8,123 bases of DNA from Propionibacteriaceae bacterium (GCA_031272685.1 JAISTI010000195.1:1-8123); one strand, 5' to 3'. Positions 1-6,987 are shown, counted from the stretch's first letter. The notes: generated by a model not told the origin, from the letters alone. Made by a program: numbers and translations.

Positions 1-914
1 AAGGCGGGCAGGGCGTCGGCGGCGACGGCACATTCACCATCCGCATCTCCGACACCTCCGACTACTACCGCATCTGCGTAGAGAATTACGGCCCCGGCGA
101 GTTCAGCCCGGTCTTCACCCTCGAAAACACCGCGGCGAACTGCCATGTGCTCTCTCCCGGCACCCACACCGGGCTGGCGCTGCGCTACGGAAACTGGGTG
201 CCCGACGACCCGGCCACCGAGCTGGAAGTGCCCGGCAATCAAGACGGCGGTGGCGGCACCCAGACCGAGCAGCCGCGCAGCGCCGAACAGGATTCCCCGT
301 CGGACACCGCCGACGGCTCGCAGAGCGCCACCACCGACCCGCCGAAGAGCACCCAAACCCCGCAAGCCGTCCCGGCCGCGGTCGCCGCCTATAAGCCGTC
401 CCCCACCGGCTCGGCGAAGGTGGGCGGCACCCTCAGCGCCGCCGCCATTCCGGCGGGGTGGAGCGCCAAATACCAATGGACCCGCGACGGCGCCGCCATC
501 TCCGGCGCGACCAGCGCCAAGTACAAGCTGACGGCCAAGGACGCCGGTCACAAGGTCGCGCTTACCGTCACGCTCAGCAAGGCCGGCTACGAAACCGCCG
601 TCAAGACGTCCACCGCCACGAAAGTGCCCCAGCTCACCCCCACGGTGAGCGCCAAGCTCGCCAAGGCCACCGTGAAGGCCAAGAACCGCGCGGTCGTGAA
701 GGTGAGCGTGAAGGCGTCCGGGCTGAAACCTGCCGGAAAGGTCAAGGTTAGCTACGGCAAGAAGTCCGTCACCGCCACCGTGAAGAACGGCAAGGCGTCG
801 GTGAAGCTGCCCAAACTCAAGAAGGGCAAATACACCGTCAAGGTCACATATCTCGGCACCGCCGAACTGAAGAAGCAGGCAGCCAAGAAGGCACTGAAGC
901 TGAAGGTGAAATAG
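1..914 (+). CDS. C-terminal part of a secreted multidomain protein with two Ig-like domains (5' truncated)
   Basis: The reading frame is open from base 3 to the TAG at 912-914, giving 303 visible residues; the start lies outside the window. Numbered from base 3, residues 1-77 look like the end of a beta-rich extracellular domain with two cysteines (C25 and C47) that could form a disulfide. I cannot name that domain. Residues about 79-128 are a low-complexity G/Q/S/T/P/D linker (bases 237-386). Residues about 129-211 form an Ig-like module with the familiar pattern KVGGTL...YQWTRDGAAISGAT...YKLTAKDAGHKV, common in actinobacterial surface proteins. Residues about 212-303 are a second, very lysine-rich Ig-like domain (Big_3 type), including KLPKLKKGKYTVKVTYLG. 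No LPxTG sorting signal or C-terminal membrane helix is present, so the protein is probably released or held non-covalently; the signal peptide should lie upstream. The GTG at 147 and ATG at 145 are internal, not starts. The role is unknown; adhesion or wall binding is an inference from the domains. Confidence 0.85.
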   Translation, partial: GGQGVGGDGTFTIRISDTSDYYRICVENYGPGEFSPVFTLENTAANCHVLSPGTHTGLALRYGNWVPDDPATELEVPGNQDGGGGTQTEQPRSAEQDSPSDTADGSQSATTDPPKSTQTPQAVPAAVAAYKPSPTGSAKVGGTLSAAAIPAGWSAKYQWTRDGAAISGATSAKYKLTAKDAGHKVALTVTLSKAGYETAVKTSTATKVPQLTPTVSAKLAKATVKAKNRAVVKVSVKASGLKPAGKVKVSYGKKSVTATVKNGKASVKLPKLKKGKYTVKVTYLGTAELKKQAAKKALKLKVK

Positions 915-920
915 CGCCGC

Positions 921-1253
921 TCAATCGGCGACGACCGCCAAGTGCCCCTTGCGGCGGACGACCGGCGGGGGCGGCGGCTCGTCAGCCAAACCCACCCGGC
1001 GGATAGCGGCCGCCAAGGCTTCCAAGTCCGGCTCGGAGACGGCCGTCTGGCTGTATTCTCCCGGCAGCCGCTCAATTTGCCAGCCGTTCGGAACTTTCAA
1101 CGAGGTGGCGTGCTCCAGGCACAGGTCGTAGGCGCCGGGCTCGGGGCGCAGCGCCAGCGGGCCAATCACCGCCGTGGCTTGGCCATATGACATCGTCAGC
1201 GTGGCCACCGCCGGGGACGGGCAGGCTGTGCGCGAGCAGCGCCGGTTTATCAC
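921..1253 (-). CDS. DUF3499 family protein
   Basis: This 110-residue protein matches the actinobacterial DUF3499 family by recall of its signature: RRCSRTAC near the N-terminus, AVATLTMSYGQATAVIGPLA, then YDLCLEHATSL and GWQIERL. The cysteine/histidine layout C6-x4-C11 and C45-x2-H48 suggests one structural zinc site (inference). The C-terminal third (from about residue 65) is less conserved, with a five-proline run at 93-97 and a basic tail. The function of the family is unknown; it is normally encoded beside manB and a zincin-like protein. The start is GTG at 1253. GGAGG lies directly against the GTG with no spacer, too close for normal Shine-Dalgarno use, while a TAGCCT element sits 6 bases upstream, favouring a leaderless start. 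The gene diverges from manB and converges with the secreted-protein gene. In many relatives it is co-directional with manB, so the inverted orientation is a local rearrangement. Confidence 0.88.
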   Translation of the reverse strand: MINRRCSRTACPSPAVATLTMSYGQATAVIGPLALRPEPGAYDLCLEHATSLKVPNGWQIERLPGEYSQTAVSEPDLEALAAAIRRVGLADEPPPPPVVRRKGHLAVVAD

Positions 1254-1259
1254 CCTCCA

Positions 1260-1265
1260 AGGCTA
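1260..1265 (-). promoter_or_regulatory. Predicted -10 element of the DUF3499 gene (leaderless start)
   Basis: Reading the minus strand, TAGCCT is followed by six bases and then the GTG start at 1253. A TANNNT hexamer in this position would place transcription start on the G of the start codon. The TAG is also an in-frame stop 12 bases upstream of the start, so the protein cannot extend further. No convincing -35 hexamer was found. Confidence 0.5.
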
Positions 1266-1310
1266 ACCGCCAAGTTGCCCGCATCCGTGGATTGCCCCGG
1301 TGAAAAACGT

Positions 1311-1316
1311 TAGGGT
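1311..1316 (+). promoter_or_regulatory. Predicted -10 element of manB (leaderless start)
   Basis: TAGGGT is followed by six bases and then the GTG at 1323, the geometry expected for a leaderless transcript beginning at the start codon. The TAG is an in-frame stop 12 bases upstream, fixing GTG 1323 as the first possible start. The AGGG within it could instead act as a weak Shine-Dalgarno, so the call is not unique. No clear -35 hexamer is visible. Confidence 0.5.
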
Positions 1317-1322
1317 GGCATC

Positions 1323-2690
1323 GTGCTGAGCGCTCAGATTTTCAAGCCGGGCGACATCCGTGGGGTCGCCACCGGCCCCGACGCCCAAATCGACGCCGCC
1401 GGCGCCTGGGCGCTGGGCGCGGCTTTCGCCGAAGTCTTCGGCTTGGACGGCCGCGAATTCGTCATCGGCCATGACGCGCGCGCGGGCAGCGTGGAATTCA
1501 CCCAGGCGTTCATCAAAGGGGCCGACAGCCGGGGGGCGGGCGCCATCCAGATCGGGCTCAGCTCCACCGACGAGCTGTGGTTCGCCTCCGGCAAGCTCGG
1601 CCTGCATGGGGCGCAGTTCACCGCGTCCCACAACCCGCCCGGCGACAACGGGGTGAAATTCTGCCTACCGCGGGCCAAGCCCATCTCCCCCGAGTCGCTG
1701 CTGAAGCTGAAACAGCTCGCGCTGGCCATCGACGCCCAGGGCGACGCCACCGTCCTGATCTCCGAGCCGCTGCCGGTACGCAAATACGAAGTGCAGCCCG
1801 ACTACGTCGAATACCTGCACTCGCTGGTAGACCTGAACGGCATCCGGCCGCTGCGGGTGGTGGTAGACGCCGGCAACGGCATGTCCGGGCTCACCGCCGA
1901 AGACGTGCTGGGCCCCGCAGTGGATGTGATCGGCCTGTATCTCGACGTGGACGGCACCTTCCCGAACCACCTGCCGAACCCGCTGGAGCCGGAAAATCTG
2001 GCCGATGTGCGCGCGGCGGTGCGCGACCACGGCGCCGACCTCGGCCTGGCCTTCGACGGCGACGCCGACCGCTGTGTTTTCATCGACGAGCACGGCGAGC
2101 CGGTGAGCGCCACCGCCATCATCTCCCTGATCGCCAGCGAGGAACTGAGCCGGGAGCCGGGGGCGGCGATTGTCGTCAACACCATCACCTCCCGCGCGGT
2201 CACCGACACCATCGCCGCTTGCGGCGGGCGCGCCGTCACCGCCCCAATCGGCCACACCTTCATGAAGACGGCCATGGTGGCGCACGACGCCGTCTTCGGC
2301 GGAGAGCACTCCGCCCACTATTACTTCCGCGATTTCTGGGGCGCCGACACCGGGATGCTCGCCGCGCTGTACATCATCGCCTGGCTGGGGCACTCCGGCC
2401 AGACGATGTCGCAGCTCGTCGCCGGCCTGCCGGAATACGCTTTCTCCGGCGAGATCAACTTGCGGGTGCCCGACCCGCGCGCCGCCATCCGGACGGTCGC
2501 GGCGCTCTTCCCCGGAATGGAGCCCGATTACGGCGACGGCCTGTATTTGAGCGCGCCGGATTGGTGGCTGAGCGTGCGGATGTCCAACACCGAGCCGCTC
2601 CTGCGCCTTAATGTGGAGGCCAAAGACGCCAAGACCATGGAGTCGCTGCGCGAGCGCGCGCTGGCGGCGATCAGAAAGGAAACCCGATGA
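1323..2690 (+). CDS. manB: Phosphomannomutase/phosphoglucomutase (ManB)
   Basis: This 455-residue protein is a full-length alpha-D-phosphohexomutase. It interconverts mannose-6-phosphate and mannose-1-phosphate (often also the glucose forms) in the cytoplasm, feeding GDP-mannose and related sugar nucleotides for the envelope. Family motifs appear in order: IFKPGDIRG at the N-terminus; the catalytic phosphoserine loop TASHNP with Ser102; the magnesium loop DGDADR at 245-250; the sugar-binding loop GGEHSAHYYF at 326-335; and the phosphate-binding loop RMSNTEP at 419-425. GEHS is consistent with PMM/PGM specificity, but mannose versus glucose preference cannot be fixed by reading alone. The start is GTG 1323: an in-frame TAG lies 12 bases upstream and IFKxxDIRG falls at the expected distance. 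The stop overlaps the next gene by four bases (ATGA), indicating translational coupling with the Trm112-like protein. No key residue appears lost. Confidence 0.96.
   Translation: MLSAQIFKPGDIRGVATGPDAQIDAAGAWALGAAFAEVFGLDGREFVIGHDARAGSVEFTQAFIKGADSRGAGAIQIGLSSTDELWFASGKLGLHGAQFTASHNPPGDNGVKFCLPRAKPISPESLLKLKQLALAIDAQGDATVLISEPLPVRKYEVQPDYVEYLHSLVDLNGIRPLRVVVDAGNGMSGLTAEDVLGPAVDVIGLYLDVDGTFPNHLPNPLEPENLADVRAAVRDHGADLGLAFDGDADRCVFIDEHGEPVSATAIISLIASEELSREPGAAIVVNTITSRAVTDTIAACGGRAVTAPIGHTFMKTAMVAHDAVFGGEHSAHYYFRDFWGADTGMLAALYIIAWLGHSGQTMSQLVAGLPEYAFSGEINLRVPDPRAAIRTVAALFPGMEPDYGDGLYLSAPDWWLSVRMSNTEPLLRLNVEAKDAKTMESLRERALAAIRKETR
2676..2680 (+). promoter_or_regulatory. Ribosome binding site of the Trm112-like gene
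   Basis: AAGGA lies inside the 3' end of manB, six bases before the ATG at 2687. It is the clearest Shine-Dalgarno in the window and decides the start of this short gene. Confidence 0.75.
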
Positions 2691-2857
2691 CCGACCTGCC
2701 CCCCGACATCCTCGACATCCTCGCCTGCCCGTCCTGCCACGCGCCCCTCGCCCTCGACGTCGACGCCGCCGAACTGGTCTGTTCCGGCTGCGGGCTGGCC
2801 TATCCGGTCAAAGACGGCATTCCGGTGCTGCTGATAGACCAAGCCCGCCAGACATGA
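2687..2857 (+). CDS. Trm112/UPF0434 family zinc-ribbon protein
   Basis: This 56-residue protein begins MTDLPPDILDILACPSC and continues to LVCSGCGLAYPVKDGIPVLL, the hallmark of bacterial Trm112-like (UPF0434/YcaR) proteins. Two CxxC pairs (C14/C17 and C32/C35) are set to bind one zinc. In eukaryotes and archaea Trm112 activates methyltransferases acting on tRNA, rRNA and release factors; the partner of the bacterial short form is largely unsettled, so the role here is inferred. It acts in the cytoplasm. The ATG overlaps the manB stop by four bases and is preceded by a good AAGGA, so it is co-translated with manB. The length is typical of the family. The gene ends 29 bases before the next start, and the promoter for that gene lies within this gap. 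Confidence 0.92.
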   Translation: MTDLPPDILDILACPSCHAPLALDVDAAELVCSGCGLAYPVKDGIPVLLIDQARQT

Positions 2858-2873
2858 GCGTTTCCCGGCACGC

Positions 2874-2879
2874 TAGAAT
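2874..2879 (+). promoter_or_regulatory. Predicted -10 element of the GT2-like membrane protein gene (leaderless start)
   Basis: TAGAAT is followed by seven bases and the GTG at 2887, putting transcription start at or one base before the start codon. CAGACA at 2849-2854, overlapping the end of the Trm112-like gene, matches TTGACA at four of six positions with a 19-base spacer and is a possible weak -35. No Shine-Dalgarno precedes the GTG, and an in-frame TAG at 2884-2886 abuts it. Confidence 0.55.
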
Positions 2880-2886
2880 CCCGTAG

Positions 2887-5631
2887 GTGAGCACGACTCC
2901 CGACGACCAGGGCCTCTGGTCTTGGCTGTATGAGGAGTCCGACAAAGACGAACCCGATTTGGCGCGCGTCCGCGTCACCGCGCTGGTGCTGGGCGGCGGC
3001 CAAAATGCCGGCATCGATACTGGAATCCTGGCCCGCTCCACGGTGCGGCCGGCAGAGGTCGTCTATTACACCGGGCCGGACACCCCGATCGGCGGCGAAT
3101 GGGTGTGGCTGCTCACCCCCACCGCCGACCCGGAACCCGACGCGTTGGAAAAGCTGCTGCTGCGGGCGCTGGGCAACCCGCGCTACGAGGTGGTGGGGGC
3201 GCTGAGTTTGGAGCCGCGCTCCCGCATCCCGGTGGACGTGATCCGCACTTTCGGCCTGACAGTGGCCGGCAGCGGCCGAGTGCGTTCCCTGACCTATCCG
3301 GGCGAGCTGCAGCAGGGCCAACTGCGGCCGACGCCGGCGCTGGGCGCTCCGGTTTCGGGCCTGCTGGTGCGAACCTCGCTGTGGGAATTCCTCGGCGGCG
3401 TGAACCCCGCCTTGCCGCAGGAAGTTTGGGGTTTGGATTTCGGCTGGCGGGCGAACCTCAGCGGGGCCGAGGTGGTGATCGAGCCGGACGCCGAGGTCGT
3501 CAGCAACAGTTTCGTGGATTTGGCAGCCGAGCGGGCTGGCGGGCTGGCGCTGATGAGCGCCCACACCCGGGCCTGGCTGCGGCCGCTGCGCTGGGTCTCC
3601 ATGACCTTCTGGACGTTGGTAGCCGCCGCCGGCTTCCTGCTCGGCAAGGACTTTTGGCGGGCTGGGCAGGAGTTGCGCGGCTGGTTCCGCTGGGCGACGG
3701 GCCGCGTCGGCCGCGGCGTCGGCAAAGACCTGGCCGTGCTGCCCATCACCCCGGCATCCGCCAAAGCCACCAAGAAGTTGCTGCCGAGCCCGTGGCGCAG
3801 CCTGCGCCGGGCCGCGCACTTGGCCGCCGAGCGCTTCTCCGACTGGGCCGGCAGCTTCGTCGACCGCATCTACACCGGCGAAGACGACATCACCATCGAC
3901 GACATGACCAGCGACGAGTTCACCGCTGGCGCCGGACAGCGGCGGGTCTCCCCGGTGGTCGTCGGCTTGGGCGTCAGCCTGGTGGGCGCGCTCGCCGCCG
4001 CCCGCAACCTCTTCGGCGAAGGCTACCTGCGCGGCGCCTGGCTGCTGCCGCCCGCCCAGGACGCCTTCGGGCTGCTGGGCCAGTATCTGGATTGGACTCC
4101 CGGCGACCCGGCCAGCGCCAGCCCGCCCTGGACCGGCCTGTTCGCCTTGGCCTCGTTCGTCACCGCCGGGCAGCCCGATTTGCTGGCGGCCATCCTGCTT
4201 ATCGCCGGGGTGCCGCTGAGCTGGCTGGCCGCCTACCGGCTGGCCCGCACCCTGGTCGACGACCACCTGGTCCCGGCCATCGCCGCCGCCGGGTACGCGC
4301 TGCTGCCCGCCGCGTCCGGCGCGCTCAACGCCGGCGGTCTCGGCGTGGTGGTCTGGACGCTGCTTTTGCCGCTGCTCGGCTACTCCTGGCATTGGTGGCG
4401 CACCGCCGGGGCCGGCTCGTGGCGGGGGGCCGCCGAGCTGGCGCTCTGGCTGCTGATCGGTGTCGCGTTCTTCCCGCCGGCCTGGCCGCTGGTGTTGGTG
4501 GTGGCGGCGTTGGCGCTGCGCAAGGCGCGCTCGCTGAAGACGGTGGCGCAATGGCTGCTGGTTGTCGCCAGCCCGGCCTTGCTCTTGTTCAGCCCGTGGA
4601 CGGCCGCGCTGGTCGAGTGGCCGGGACGGCTGCTGTCCGGGATCTCGCCGGTGCTACGGCAGGCGGCGGCCGCGCCGCCGTGGCAAATCCCGCTGATCTA
4701 CGGCCACGGTGAATTCGGCCCGCCGCTGTGGGTGCTGTCGGCCTGTGGGGCGCTGTGGCTGATCGCCTTCCTGGGCGCGTTCCGGCGCAAACGGGCCAGA
4801 TGGGCGCTCGCGGCCGCCACCGTGGCCGCCGCCACCGCAATCGCGGCGTCCCACCTTGTCATTGAGGTGAACCCCGGCGTGAGCGTGAACCTCGACGTCA
4901 CCGAGCTGACCATCCTCATGGGCGGGGCGCTGCTGCTCAGCGTGGTGCTGGGCTTCCAAGGGCTGACCCGCTCGCTGCGCAAACGCACCATGGGCCTGCG
5001 CCACCTCGGAATGCTCGGCGTCACCGCCCTCGGCATGGCCGGCATCTTGCTGGTGGGCGGCTGGTGGGTCTGGGCCGGGCAGACGCAGGTGGAACGCGCA
5101 GCGGCCAGCGAACTGCCGGCCTTCGTCGCCAACGCGCTTTCGGAAGCGGCGCCGCACCGGGTGCTGGCCTTGCGGTTGGAAGACGACATGCTGAGCTGGG
5201 CGCTGGTAACCGACCACAGCCTGCGGCTGGGTGAGGCCGAAACCGGCAACTGGCTGGGCGGCTCGGCGGAATTGCGCCAGCAGGCCGAAAACGTGGTGCG
5301 CCGCCTCGGCGCGGGCAGCGAAGACGACGAACTGCTGCCCGACTTGCAGGCGTTGAACGTGGCCTTCATCTGGCTGCGCGGCGGCACCCAAGACGTCATC
5401 ACCGGCATCTCCAACACCCCCGGCCTGGGCTCGGCCGTCGGCGCCGAAGATATGAGCGTGTGGGACGTGCCCGACTCGCCCGCCATCCCGGCGGCGGCGG
5501 AACACGCCTACCCGTGGTGGGCTTGGTGGCAGTTGGGCGGGCTGGCGCTGCTCGTCATCGTGGCGCTTCCGGAGGTGCGGGTGCGCACCGACGCCCGCGC
5601 GCCAAAGCGCGGATTGGGGGACGAGCGGTGA
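2887..5631 (+). CDS. Large polytopic membrane protein with N-terminal, apparently degenerate GT2-like glycosyltransferase domain
   Basis: This 914-residue protein resembles the actinobacterial GT2-family membrane proteins encoded with DUF5719 near manB. Residues about 27-210 are a GT2-like cytoplasmic domain: WVWLL at 72-76, ELQQGQLRP at 140-148, SGLLVRTSLWEFLGGVNPALP at 157-177, and the acceptor-side LDFGWRA at 183-189. At the position where relatives have an acidic pair after WLWLL, this protein has TPTAD (77-81), and the usual first nucleotide-binding loop is missing, so catalysis is doubtful. A hydrophobic helix follows at about 238-254, then a basic cytoplasmic stretch and an acidic patch (331-344). 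About eleven more membrane helices lie between residues 355 and 730. Residues about 731-880 form an extracytoplasmic domain ending near MSVWDV, before a last helix at 881-896. The GTG start directly follows an in-frame TAG. The substrate is unknown; an envelope glycan role is inferred. It is somewhat shorter than the 1000+ residues I recall for relatives. Confidence 0.85.
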   Translation: MSTTPDDQGLWSWLYEESDKDEPDLARVRVTALVLGGGQNAGIDTGILARSTVRPAEVVYYTGPDTPIGGEWVWLLTPTADPEPDALEKLLLRALGNPRYEVVGALSLEPRSRIPVDVIRTFGLTVAGSGRVRSLTYPGELQQGQLRPTPALGAPVSGLLVRTSLWEFLGGVNPALPQEVWGLDFGWRANLSGAEVVIEPDAEVVSNSFVDLAAERAGGLALMSAHTRAWLRPLRWVSMTFWTLVAAAGFLLGKDFWRAGQELRGWFRWATGRVGRGVGKDLAVLPITPASAKATKKLLPSPWRSLRRAAHLAAERFSDWAGSFVDRIYTGEDDITIDDMTSDEFTAGAGQRRVSPVVVGLGVSLVGALAAARNLFGEGYLRGAWLLPPAQDAFGLLGQYLDWTPGDPASASPPWTGLFALASFVTAGQPDLLAAILLIAGVPLSWLAAYRLARTLVDDHLVPAIAAAGYALLPAASGALNAGGLGVVVWTLLLPLLGYSWHWWRTAGAGSWRGAAELALWLLIGVAFFPPAWPLVLVVAALALRKARSLKTVAQWLLVVASPALLLFSPWTAALVEWPGRLLSGISPVLRQAAAAPPWQIPLIYGHGEFGPPLWVLSACGALWLIAFLGAFRRKRARWALAAATVAAATAIAASHLVIEVNPGVSVNLDVTELTILMGGALLLSVVLGFQGLTRSLRKRTMGLRHLGMLGVTALGMAGILLVGGWWVWAGQTQVERAAASELPAFVANALSEAAPHRVLALRLEDDMLSWALVTDHSLRLGEAETGNWLGGSAELRQQAENVVRRLGAGSEDDELLPDLQALNVAFIWLRGGTQDVITGISNTPGLGSAVGAEDMSVWDVPDSPAIPAAAEHAYPWWAWWQLGGLALLVIVALPEVRVRTDARAPKRGLGDER
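5616..5621 (+). promoter_or_regulatory. Ribosome binding site of the DUF5719 gene
   Basis: GGGGGA lies within the end of the upstream gene, six bases before the GTG at 5628, supporting that start over in-frame starts farther upstream. Confidence 0.55.
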
Positions 5632-6968
5632 AACCGAGGCAGTGGATTCTGAACGCGGTGTCGGCGCTGGTGCTGGCGGCCGCCGTCTGGGCCGGGCAGG
5701 CAATCCCCGCCGCCGAAATCCCCAAGCCCAAGGTGGACCCGGTGAACACCCGCACCTCTGTCGCCTGCCCGGTCATCGACGCCGGCAGCGAGACGGTGGT
5801 GCAGCAGGCCGATTTGCTCGCCCCCGGCGGCGAACTGCAGGCCACCCCCGTCTCCGGCGGCCAAACCCAAACCGGCGAGCATTTGATGCTCACCCAAACT
5901 GCCCCGGTGCGGGTGCAGGCGTCCCGCGGCGCCCCCTTCGGTGGCATCGTCTGGCTGAACTCCCAAGAGGGCGCCGAACGGGGCCTTTCCGGCGCTTGGT
6001 GCGCCGCCGCAGCGGCCGAGCTGTGGTTCGCAGGGGTGCGCTCCTCGGCCACCGCGCAGGCGCAGGTGCTGCTGGTGAACCTCGACCACCAGGAGGCGGT
6101 CGCCGATTTGGCCGTCTACGCCCAGAACGGGCAGGTGGTCGCCAACGGCTCGCGCGGAATCAAAGTTCCCGCCGACTCCTCCCGCCTGGTGCCGCTGTCG
6201 TCCATGCTGACCGAAACGGAAGCTTTCACCGTGCAGGTGCGCAACACCGCCGGGCGGGTCGCCGCGTTCGTCCGGCAGCGCTCGTGGAACGGCACCACCA
6301 TCAGCTCCGACTGGATTCCGGCCGCCGCCGCCCCGGACACCACCACCGTCATCCCTGGAATCGCGCCCGCCGAAAGCTACGCCCTCACGGTCGCCAATCC
6401 CGGAAAGAAGGCCACCAGCGTTGAAATCCAGTTCCTCAGCGGCGAAGGCGCGTCCGCCATCGTCGGCTTCGAATCCCTGGATGTGCCGGCGGAGACCACC
6501 CGCACCCTCACCCTGGACGGCGGCCTGATCGAGACGGCCGGCGGGCTGCGGCTCACCGCGTCGGAGCCGGTCACCGCCGCCGTGCGGATGGTGTCGGTGA
6601 GCGGCAAGAACGCCGACGAGGCGTACTCGGCCGCGCAGTCACCGGCCCCTGCCAGCTATGCCTTCACCGCCGTCGAAGGCACGCAGGCCGTCATCGTCAA
6701 CCCCGGCGCCGAGCAGGCGATGCTCTCGATTTCCGGGGTTGCGGAAGGCGAAACCGGCCAGACGGTGACGGTGCCGCCGAACAGCAGCCTGGTGTTGGAC
6801 TTCCCCGCCGGGCAGCAGGTGGGCCTGCGCGGCGACTACAAGGTGGGCGCGGCGCTGGTCGTCACCCGCAAACTCGGCAAACTGCGCGGGCTGGCGGTCG
6901 TCCCGCTCGCGCCCCCGGCGTCGAACGAGTCGAACGTCGAGATTGTGTACAACCCCCGGGTGGGCTGA
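5628..6968 (+). CDS. DUF5719 family exported/membrane-anchored protein
   Basis: This 446-residue protein has a short basic N-terminus (MKPRQW) and one hydrophobic segment at about 7-25, acting as a signal anchor or uncleaved signal peptide; the rest is beta-rich and should lie outside the membrane. Features recalled from DUF5719 proteins include LSGAWC then ELWFAGVRSSATAQAQVLLVN (131-151), RVAAFVRQRSW (210-220), DWIPAAAAP (228-236), VIPGI (241-245) and a closing GLAVVPLAP (421-429). Only two cysteines (C47 and C125) are present, suggesting one disulfide. The start GTG 5628 was chosen because it gives a signal segment at once, has GGGGGA six bases upstream, and overlaps the preceding stop by four bases (GTGA). 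The frame stays open further left, but that would encode an arginine- and glycine-rich shadow of the upstream gene. The biochemical role is unknown; tight coupling suggests a partner of the GT2-like membrane protein. Confidence 0.88.
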   Translation: MKPRQWILNAVSALVLAAAVWAGQAIPAAEIPKPKVDPVNTRTSVACPVIDAGSETVVQQADLLAPGGELQATPVSGGQTQTGEHLMLTQTAPVRVQASRGAPFGGIVWLNSQEGAERGLSGAWCAAAAAELWFAGVRSSATAQAQVLLVNLDHQEAVADLAVYAQNGQVVANGSRGIKVPADSSRLVPLSSMLTETEAFTVQVRNTAGRVAAFVRQRSWNGTTISSDWIPAAAAPDTTTVIPGIAPAESYALTVANPGKKATSVEIQFLSGEGASAIVGFESLDVPAETTRTLTLDGGLIETAGGLRLTASEPVTAAVRMVSVSGKNADEAYSAAQSPAPASYAFTAVEGTQAVIVNPGAEQAMLSISGVAEGETGQTVTVPPNSSLVLDFPAGQQVGLRGDYKVGAALVVTRKLGKLRGLAVVPLAPPASNESNVEIVYNPRVG

Positions 6969-6987
6969 TGGCCGGGCTCCTGGGCTT

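Noticed and set aside
237..386. Low-complexity linker considered as a tandem DNA repeat
   Set aside because: The amino-acid composition is biased but no repeating unit of fixed length is visible in the DNA.
1577..2611. 344-codon plus-strand frame within manB
   Set aside because: An arginine-rich shadow; the overlapping manB frame carries all catalytic motifs.
2800..4551. 583-codon open frame on the minus strand, antisense to the GT2-like gene
   Set aside because: The translation is a Q/R/G/A/P/H-rich string with no family resemblance, while the plus frame has clear domains and helices. Long antisense frames are usual in high-GC genes.
3099..4712. 537-codon plus-strand frame inside the GT2-like gene
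   Set aside because: An arginine- and glycine-rich out-of-frame shadow of the real gene with no domain or membrane pattern.
5460..5627. Upstream extension of the DUF5719 gene to an earlier start
   Set aside because: The extension encodes G/R/A-rich sequence out of frame with the GT2-like C-terminus and would bury the signal segment; GTG 5628 has an RBS and a 4-base overlap.
4654..5703. 349-codon minus-strand frame across the GT2-like and DUF5719 junction
   Set aside because: The composition is typical of an antisense shadow and both real genes on the plus strand are well supported.
6919..6939. Short direct repeat TCGAACG near the DUF5719 3' end
   Set aside because: Two copies in a coding region, explained by a repeated Ser-Asn codon context (SNESN); no sign of a regulatory or mobile repeat.
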